19,872 bases of DNA from Mariprofundus sp. (GTDB lineage: Bacteria; Pseudomonadota; Zetaproteobacteria; Mariprofundales; Mariprofundaceae). The notes under the pieces were generated by a model. The model was not told the DNA's origin, made no database searches, and saw only the letters and a list, made by a program, of their open reading frames with translations. A program made the position numbers and the translations under genes. This document shows, piece by piece, positions 17,204 through 19,872 of the stretch (the first letter of the stretch is position 1; the number at the start of each line of letters is the position of its first letter). The stretch covers positions 1 through 19,872 of the forward strand of contig JAUZQH010000018.1 of the NCBI GenBank assembly GCA_030951065.1, in the 5' to 3' direction.

Positions 17204-18676
17204 TCAGTCAAACCAGCCAGCGGCTTCACGCGCGGCAAGAATCAATGCTTCCGCCTGTTCACGACTCAAGCCCTCAATATCTTCAATCTCATCGATTGCC
17301 GCATCAGCCAGCGCATCCACGCTCACCATATCACGGGCAGCCAGCTGTTCAGCGATCTCGCGGGTCATGCCGCTCAGATCAAGTAATGACACGGCAGATT
17401 CACCCTCTTCTACGGAGTTTTTCTGCAAAGCCTGATCAAGCAATGTATTGCGAGCACGATTCTGCAATTCTGTAGCCACTTCAGTATCAAGCCCTTCAAT
17501 GCCTGCGATATCAGCCACATCACAATAAGCCAGCTCTTCCATGCTGTAGAAGCCTTCATTTACCAGCACAGCAGCAAAATCCTCATCGACATCGAGTCCT
17601 TCCATGAAGATGGACTTGGCCTTGGCAACCTCTTCGTGGCGGCGCTCTTTCTCGTCACCGGTACTCATCAATTCGATTTTCCAGCCGGATAGTTCGGAAG
17701 CCAGACGTACATTCTGGCCACGACGGCCAATGGCAATGGCCAGATTCTCTTCGCTGACAGCCACTTCAATCGTATTGGTCGCCTCATCCACCAGTACACG
17801 CTCAATCTCTGCCGGTGCCAGTGCATTAATCACAAAGGCAGCCGAGTCATCAGTCCATTCAATAATATCGATTTTCTCGCCATGCAGTTCATTAACTACA
17901 GCCTGAACGCGTGCTCCACGCATACCGACACAGGCTCCCACCGGGTCTACTGCGGGATCAGTGGAAATCACAGCAATTTTACTGCGTGAACCCGGATCAC
18001 GGGCAATGGCCTGAATAGATACCGTACCATCCTGAATTTCAGGCACTTCCTGTTCAAACAGGCGCAACACCATGCCAGCATCCGAACGGGATACAAACAC
18101 CAGCGGTCCCTTGGACTGGTTGCGTACTTCGCGCAAATACACACGCACGCGATCTCCCTGCCGGAATGTTTCACGCGGCAGTAAATCCTCGCGATACATC
18201 ACGGCTTCACCGCGACCCAGATCAACATAGACATTGCCACGTTCGACTCGTTTAACAATACCGGTAATCAACTCGCCCACACGTGGTTCGTACTCTGCAA
18301 TAACGCGATCGCGCTCCGCTTCACGGATTTTCTGATTAATCACCTGTTTGGCTGTCTGGGCCTCGATGCGACCCAGTGTAATTGGAGGTAATGGCTCACG
18401 GAATTCACTGCCAATCTCGGCATTGGCATCCAGCTCCTTGCCCTGGTCCAGCGTCAGGTCGTTGAGTTCTTCTTCAACTTCCTCAACTACAGTGCGCACA
18501 TGAAACAGACGAATTTCGCCAGTTGTACGATCGATCTCAGCAACTACATTCTTGCCTGGATAGGTTCTGCGCGCCGCAGTTTTAAGCGCCTGTTCCATCG
18601 CTTCCAGCACCAGCTCACGCTCAACTGATTTTTCGCGTGCAACGGCATCCGCTACCTGTAACATTTCTACATTCAT
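17204..18676 (-). CDS. nusA: Transcription termination/antitermination factor NusA
   Basis: NusA binds RNA polymerase and nascent RNA, modulating pausing, intrinsic termination and rRNA antitermination. The 490-residue protein shows the N-terminal polymerase-binding domain (1-125; MEQALKTAARRTYPG), an S1 domain (about 130-200; GNVYVDLGRGEAVM), KH1 (GACVGMRGARVQAVVNEL), KH2 (IAIGRRGQNVRLASELSG), and two C-terminal acidic helix-hairpin-helix repeats (about 353-400 and 430-485; GLDVDEDFAAVLVNEGF and LSGMTREIAEQL). Two acidic repeats, as in E. coli, are absent from Gram-positive NusA. ATG 18676 fits the family N-terminus. The Shine-Dalgarno sequence is poor, and a 143-base spacer with hairpins separates it from rimP, unusual within this operon. 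Confidence 0.97.
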   Translation of the reverse strand: MNVEMLQVADAVAREKSVERELVLEAMEQALKTAARRTYPGKNVVAEIDRTTGEIRLFHVRTVVEEVEEELNDLTLDQGKELDANAEIGSEFREPLPPITLGRIEAQTAKQVINQKIREAERDRVIAEYEPRVGELITGIVKRVERGNVYVDLGRGEAVMYREDLLPRETFRQGDRVRVYLREVRNQSKGPLVFVSRSDAGMVLRLFEQEVPEIQDGTVSIQAIARDPGSRSKIAVISTDPAVDPVGACVGMRGARVQAVVNELHGEKIDIIEWTDDSAAFVINALAPAEIERVLVDEATNTIEVAVSEENLAIAIGRRGQNVRLASELSGWKIELMSTGDEKERRHEEVAKAKSIFMEGLDVDEDFAAVLVNEGFYSMEELAYCDVADIAGIEGLDTEVATELQNRARNTLLDQALQKNSVEEGESAVSLLDLSGMTREIAEQLAARDMVSVDALADAAIDEIEDIEGLSREQAEALILAAREAAGWFD

Positions 18677-18750
18677 GACTGCATTCTCACTACTCCGACT
18701 CTACTTTTAATGACATCGAAAACTTCATTCATGGTCTTTTTTTATCCTGC

Positions 18751-18820
18751 GGAAAGCGAAAACCCCGGCCTTCACTTTCCTGATAAATCAACAAATCACA
18801 ATACAACCTGCTGATTTGTT
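18751..18820 (-). promoter_or_regulatory. Structured rimP-nusA spacer: two hairpins
   Basis: Hairpin 1 has a perfect 9-bp stem AACAAATCA/TGATTTGTT (18790-18798 with 18812-18820, 13-base loop) and overlaps the rimP stop. Hairpin 2 has a 10-bp stem GGAAAGTGAA/TTCGCTTTCC on the minus strand (18771-18780 with 18751-18760). Its one G-U pair would be a C-A mismatch in a plus-strand RNA, which suggests it is formed by the operon transcript. Neither is followed by a T tract. A role in processing, or in control of nusA translation, is inference. Confidence 0.45.
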
Positions 18821-19305
18821 TAACTCTTGCGGGACACTTCTTTCCAGTTGATTGCCCGCACTACTTTGCTAACCTCGGTCATATCAATTACTGCTTCGTG
18901 ATTATCTCTGCTTTTGCGCCCTTCAATCAACAGTGTAAATCGAACACCGTTTTCTGATTTTACAGGCCCGAGATTTCTTCCTTCCTGACTGGTGCCATCC
19001 ATAAACTGGACTTTAACCCACTCATTCTGATGACGACTGAAATCAGCCTCACTTTGCAACGGCCAGTCCAGCCCCGGTGAAGTCACCTCGAGCCGGAAAG
19101 CGCCAGGAATCAGATCTTCCGCATCCAGTTGTAATGCCAGCCCGCGACTGATTCGTTCAAGTCCATCCGAATCCATGCCTCCGGCCCGATCCACAACCAC
19201 CCTGAGTAGCTGGCTGTGACCACCACTGCCAAGACTGATTTTCAGAATATCCACACCCAGTTCATCAGTAATCGGTTGCAGCAATGATTCAATGACAGAT
19301 TCCAA
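18820..19305 (-). CDS. rimP: Ribosome maturation factor RimP
   Basis: RimP is needed for late 30S assembly, around uS12. The 161-residue protein is normal in length and has the N-terminal domain with LLRVVVDRAGGMDSDGLERISRGLALQL, the signature LEVTSPGLDWPL (usually LEVSSPGLDRPL, with Trp replacing Arg here) and an Sm-like C-terminal domain (WVKVQFMDGTSQEGRNLGPV). An in-frame TAA two codons upstream forces a start at or after TTG 19305. AAGGTGG at 19314-19320 lies 8 bases before this TTG, which supports it. It is the first gene of the translation operon. Confidence 0.93.
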   Translation of the reverse strand: MESVIESLLQPITDELGVDILKISLGSGGHSQLLRVVVDRAGGMDSDGLERISRGLALQLDAEDLIPGAFRLEVTSPGLDWPLQSEADFSRHQNEWVKVQFMDGTSQEGRNLGPVKSENGVRFTLLIEGRKSRDNHEAVIDMTEVSKVVRAINWKEVSRKS

Positions 19306-19328
19306 AGCTTAGACCACCTTCAAAAAAC

Positions 19329-19355
19329 AAAAAAAGCGAGCCGCAGCTCACTTTT
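19329..19355 (-). terminator. Strong terminator-like hairpin directly upstream of rimP (possible attenuator)
   Basis: On the minus strand a 10-bp stem AAAAGTGAGC/GCTCGCTTTT (one G-U), with a TGCG loop, runs into a T-rich tract (TTT after the stem, then more T residues to 19322). The T tract ends next to the rimP ribosome-binding site (19314-19320). It may end the upstream zinc-ribbon transcript or act as an attenuator of the rimP operon. Confidence 0.75.
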
Positions 19356-19366
19356 CAACGGGGCGA

Positions 19367-19395
19367 ACAATAAACATTGCTGTCTAATAAAGCAA
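19367..19395 (-). promoter_or_regulatory. Candidate sigma-70 promoter of rimP operon
   Basis: On the minus strand TTGCTT (19390-19395) and TATTGT (19367-19372) are 17 bases apart. The bases after the -10 box (TCGCCCCG) form a GC-rich discriminator of the kind found at stringently controlled ribosomal promoters. The predicted start, near 19359-19361, lies just before the terminator-like hairpin. Confidence 0.5.
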
Positions 19396-19470
19396 TAAGT
19401 AAAGCCCATGGCAAAAAACAGAATCAACCACGATGACGTGGCGAACCACCACTACATCAACAACTTACCA

Positions 19471-19779
19471 TCAGGCAGGTTTTTTCCTGTGCCAGACATT
19501 AAAAAATACCGCCAGCACAAGGCCGAACAGCCCGCCCAGCACAGCCAGCCCACCCAAAGCGGCCGTGCCCATCAAATAAGTCGGTATACCATCGCCGCCA
19601 TGCGGCAATGCCCGAACCTCGGAAATATCATACATTAACAGCACCGCACCCAGCACAACAATAATACTGTAGATGCGTATCTGCCGTTGCCAGGTCGCCT
19701 TGGCCTTGTCGTGGAGACACGCTTTGCACATCTTCTTCATGCCAGATATTTCGACACCACATGAGGAGCAGATAATCAT
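19471..19779 (-). CDS. Small zinc-ribbon membrane protein, unknown function
   Basis: This 102-residue protein begins with a zinc-ribbon-like module (C4-x2-C7 and C18-x2-C21), followed by a basic stretch (KAKATWQRQIR) and two hydrophobic segments, about 36-51 and 68-95, the second Gly/Ala/Leu-rich. A short basic tail (HRKKPA) ends it. It is probably an inner-membrane protein with the metal-binding module in the cytoplasm. GAGGTG at 19784-19789 is well placed for ATG 19779. I do not recognise the family. It lies upstream of rimP in the same direction but is separated by a promoter-like sequence and a terminator, so it is probably not part of that operon. Confidence 0.75.
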   Translation of the reverse strand: MIICSSCGVEISGMKKMCKACLHDKAKATWQRQIRIYSIIVVLGAVLLMYDISEVRALPHGGDGIPTYLMGTAALGGLAVLGGLFGLVLAVFFNVWHRKKPA

Positions 19780-19872
19780 AATTCACCTCGCACACGCAAT
19801 CATGCTGGAAAACAACGCAAAAATGCAAGCGTTTTTTTATAAATTGTTTTATAAATGTTCTTTCATGCTCCG

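Noticed and set aside
19427..19440. Small hairpin CCACG-ATGA-CGTGG after the zinc-ribbon gene
   Set aside because: A 5-bp stem without a T tract is within chance expectation.
19306..19470. A tRNA gene upstream of rimP, as metY in E. coli
   Set aside because: No cloverleaf, no T-loop GGTTCRA box with matching arms and no CCA end are visible; only the promoter and hairpin are found.

Overview
The window is compact, about 50-55% GC by eye, and almost entirely protein-coding. Its genes are those of a free-living proteobacterium. Two clues point away from the best-known groups: a cmoA-cmoB pair (common in gammaproteobacteria and some relatives), and a rimP-nusA-ylxR/L7Ae-infB-rbfA-DHH-truB order. 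A YlxR-L7Ae fusion and a DHH phosphoesterase between rbfA and truB are not the enterobacterial arrangement. A gammaproteobacterium outside the enterics or a zetaproteobacterium (Mariprofundus-like) would fit; this is inference from gene content, not a database match.

Left part, plus strand (1-10480): the 3' four-fifths or more of gltB (its N-terminus lies outside the window) overlaps gltD, giving both subunits of NADPH-dependent glutamate synthase, closed by a clear intrinsic terminator. Then come a membrane HPP-family protein with two CBS domains, a PiT phosphate permease with a DUF47/PhoU-like partner, and cmoA-cmoB, which make carboxy-SAM and use it to modify the wobble uridine of tRNA.

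Right part, minus strand (10571-19872): reading leftwards, a small zinc-ribbon membrane protein is followed by a translation and transcription-elongation operon: rimP, nusA, ylxR/L7Ae, infB, rbfA, a DHH phosphoesterase (nrnA-like), truB and a membrane-targeted cyclophilin. Most junctions overlap or are under 50 nt. The exception is the structured rimP-nusA spacer of 143 nt. A candidate promoter with a GC-rich discriminator and a strong terminator-like hairpin sit immediately before rimP. The operon ends in an intrinsic terminator facing cmoB.

No stretch longer than 300 bases lacks a gene; the longest gap is about 200 bases between gltD and the HPP gene. There are no tRNA or rRNA genes, CRISPR arrays, insertion sequences or phage genes that I can support. 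The least expected signals are (1) two related palindromic elements, each starting directly after a stop codon (after pit and after cmoB), sharing a 14-base core, and (2) the leader architecture of the rimP-nusA operon. I saw no convincing undescribed multi-gene system; this is mainly a housekeeping region.
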